Assembly (NCBI RefSeq): GCF_016545825.1
Contig: NC_052612.1
Span: forward strand, 3,720,001-3,784,000
Source: Eucalyptus grandis
Taxonomy: Eukaryota; Streptophyta; Magnoliopsida; Myrtales; Myrtaceae
Reading direction: 5' to 3'
DNA: 64,000 nt
Positions within the stretch are counted from its first letter, which is position 1, and the number at the start of each line of letters is the position of its first letter. Under the pieces are notes generated by a model. That model was given only the letters and a program-made list of their open reading frames with translations, did not search any database and had not been told where the DNA came from. Below, piece by piece: positions 62,105 through 64,000 of the stretch. The position numbers were made by a program, and so were the translations under genes.

Positions 62105-63849
62105 TTATGCATAGCCATGGAATATGCACCTTGCCCTCCAATCGAGCTTACCATCACTCATTCGAAAATAACACGGGTAACAAAATATTCTAATAATAGA
62201 ATAATCAGTAATGTTACCTGACCACACTTCTTCAAGAGTCCGCCTTTCAATAGCAGTTAATGGGGATCTATTCACCAGGTAGCTTACCGTACTTAGCACA
62301 TCAACTAGGATTCTCCTAGCAATACCATCACCAGAGATCATTTTACGAGCCATTTCTAGTAATGTTATGCTCATCAATTTTGCAAATTGTTGTGATTTAC
62401 TGGCACTAGTACAGTGTTTCACTATGCCCTCTTTCATGCAAAATTTATTTGGCAGCTTCGAGTAGAACTCCATGCTATTGTCAATCCGCACATGCTTGAT
62501 TGACTTACCAGTCTTTGTCTCGATCAAAACTCTCAACCGCGTGATCCTGACACCAGCATCAACCTTGTGTATTGGCACAAACACCCAAGTCTTCCTCGAG
62601 CAGTCAATAGACTCTCGAACAGATGCATCTGACGTCTCTGGGGCAAAATCTATTATTGTCTCACCTTGAAATTTATACAGGCCTCCATGCTTGATTCCTT
62701 TCATTATCACCAAGGCACCTCGAACAACCTTTAGAACTCCACCTTCTGAGGAATACCTGCAACCAGCTGAATTTAGGGTACCCAAGGAAATTAAGTTCTT
62801 TTTCAAATCTAGAATATGCCTCACTCAAGTCAATGTCCTCACAATACCATCATGCATTCTGATTTTAACATCACCAACACTCACAACATCGCACTTAGCG
62901 TTGTTCCCCAATTGGATTTTACCATTACTCGTGCACTGATAAGTGATAAACCAGTTTCTATTTGGTGTGACATGAAAAGAACAACCAAAATCCATAATCC
63001 ATCCATCAAACGATGAATCATTAGTGACAAATAAGATATAATCGACATTATCTGCTACAGCTGCAACATTATCTGCAGAATCAACTATAATTCCCTTATT
63101 CTTCTCATTCTTCAACTTAAGGCAATCCCTTCTCAGATGCCCCCTCTTGCCACATCTCCAACAAACAACATTAACAGTCCTAGATTGACTACATCTGTTC
63201 ATATTAGTACTACTGTTACCCACATGTGTTCTAGATCTTATTCTATTTTCACCTACTAAAGCAGCAAATACAGGTTCACCAGATTCTCTTCTATGAATGT
63301 CCTCGCTCAGAATCAAATCTCGAACCCCATCAAACGTCAAACTTGTTGACCTAGAGGAATTACTAACAACAATAATGGTAGTATTCCAACTATCAGGCAA
63401 TGAGGATAATAGAATCAAAGCACGCACCTCATCTTCAAAGTCAATCTCAACTGAACTCAATTGATTAATAATCACATTGAATTCATTGATATGATCTGCA
63501 ATTGACGCACCTTCACTCATCTTCAAATTAAATAGACGTCGCATCAAATAGACCTTATTGATCACAGAGGGCTTATCGTACATATCCGACAGGGCTTGCA
63601 TCGAACAGCAGTGGTCTTTTCCTTCAAGATATTAAATGCGATGTTACGAGCCAACGTCAGCCGAATAACACCCATAGCTTGTCTATCCAGCAAATCCCAA
63701 TCAGCTTGCTTCATCGTCTTTGGTTTCTCCCTAGATAAAGGCAAGTGCAATTTCATCTGGTAAAGATAATCTTCAATCTGCATCTTCTAGAAACTAAAAT
63801 CCTTCCCATCAAGTCTGTCAATTATCACTTTTACTTCTTCTGTTGCCAT
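62105..63849 (-). pseudogene. Copia gag-protease-integrase remnant
   Basis: Gag starts at 63849 (MATEEVKVIIDRLDGKDF). A TAG follows within 25 codons, just before KMQIEDYLYQMKLHLPL, where related elements have Trp. After a frameshift near 63605, gag continues with MYDKPSVINKVYLMRRLFNL and ADHINEFNVIINQLSS. The zinc knuckle CWRCGKRGHLRRDC is intact. The protease motif reads MDFGCSFHVT instead of the usual D-S/T-G form, so the catalytic triplet is altered. A TGA near 62825 precedes VRHILDLKKNLISLG. The integrase part is shortened: RIDNSMEFYS is present but the zinc-binding N-terminus is largely missing. It ends at 62105. Confidence 0.88.
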
Positions 63850-63890
63850 CGATTCGCTTCAACTTAGCCAAACTTAGCTCTAATACCACT

Positions 63891-64000
63891 TGTTGCGATA
63901 AAGGTGAGTGATCAAACAATAATATAGACAGAGAAAAAAAAATATCGGACACCAGATTTACGTGGTTCAGTCGTGAAGACCTATATCCACGGAGAGAGCA
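63891..64000 (-). repeat. 5' LTR of the copia derivative, cut by window end
   Basis: Begins TGTTGCGATAAAGGTGAGTG and matches 60608-60716 with several substitutions. Only 110 of an expected ~714 bp are inside the window. Confidence 0.85.

Larger units (their letters stand above)
60608..64000 (-). mobile_element. Ty1-copia derivative lacking reverse transcriptase, runs off the window
   Basis: Minus orientation. The 3' LTR is 60608-61321 (plus-strand reading TGTTGCAATAAAGG...TTTTAACA). The polypurine-tract complement ATCTCCACCTTGGC is at 61322-61335. The primer-binding-site complement GCTCTAATACCA is at 63877-63888. The 5' LTR starts at 63891 and is cut by the window end. The internal region is only about 2.57 kb. 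It encodes gag to part of integrase, and the reverse transcriptase and RNase H domains of copia elements are not found. A SINE is nested inside. The target duplication at the right end is outside the window. Confidence 0.88.

Overview
The window is nuclear DNA of a flowering plant, most likely a woody eudicot. The evidence is intron-bearing genes with GT-AG splice sites, a sieve-element-occlusion (SEO) phloem-protein gene, a BTB/TAZ scaffold gene, a DUF4220/DUF594 membrane-protein gene and Ty1-copia elements primed by initiator-Met tRNA. An order such as Myrtales is possible but cannot be fixed from sequence alone.

Only two genes look intact. The first is a seven-exon SEO gene on the minus strand (10091 down to 5066), whose splice phases all agree and which predicts about 656-659 residues. 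The second is a single-exon, 716-residue DUF4220/DUF594 gene on the minus strand (23564 down to 21414). Everything else gene-like is broken. There are two acyl-CoA thioesterase pseudogenes (478-2560 and 17300-20365), a threonine synthase 5' fragment fused head to tail to the second of them, a BTB/TAZ pseudogene (37940-45399), a 5'-end SEO pseudogene (56692-60429), and several small DUF4220 scraps.

Layout: 0-2.6 kb thioesterase copy 1; 2.6-5 kb unassigned sequence with an inverted repeat; 5-10.2 kb SEO gene and TATA box; 10.2-15 kb dispersed repeats and a DUF4220 scrap; 15-17 kb a block duplicated at 50.6-53.7 kb; 17.2-20.8 kb thioesterase copy 2 plus threonine synthase fragment; 21.4-23.6 kb DUF4220 gene; 24-34 kb AT-rich repeats including an array of ~465-bp units (28.5-31.0 kb) and a Mutator-type MITE; 34-37.3 kb two tandem repeat units carrying a SINE and a solo LTR; 37.9-45.4 kb BTB/TAZ pseudogene with a 5-kb copia element in one intron; 47-50 kb DUF4220 scraps and Harbinger-like MITEs; 50.6-53.7 kb duplicated block with a Mutator-type element; 53.8-56.7 kb large LTR-like sequence; 56.7-60.4 kb SEO pseudogene with a Harbinger-like insertion; 60.6-64.0 kb copia derivative with a nested SINE, running off the right edge.

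The main theme is a locus built by repeated segmental duplication. SEO, thioesterase and DUF4220 sequences recur in the same orientation, and the copies later took different transposon hits. Because the copies can be compared, several insertions have a matching empty site elsewhere in the window, which fixes their ends and target-site duplications. I found no new gene system. The most useful content is this set of filled/empty-site pairs and the one intact SEO gene next to its decayed copy.
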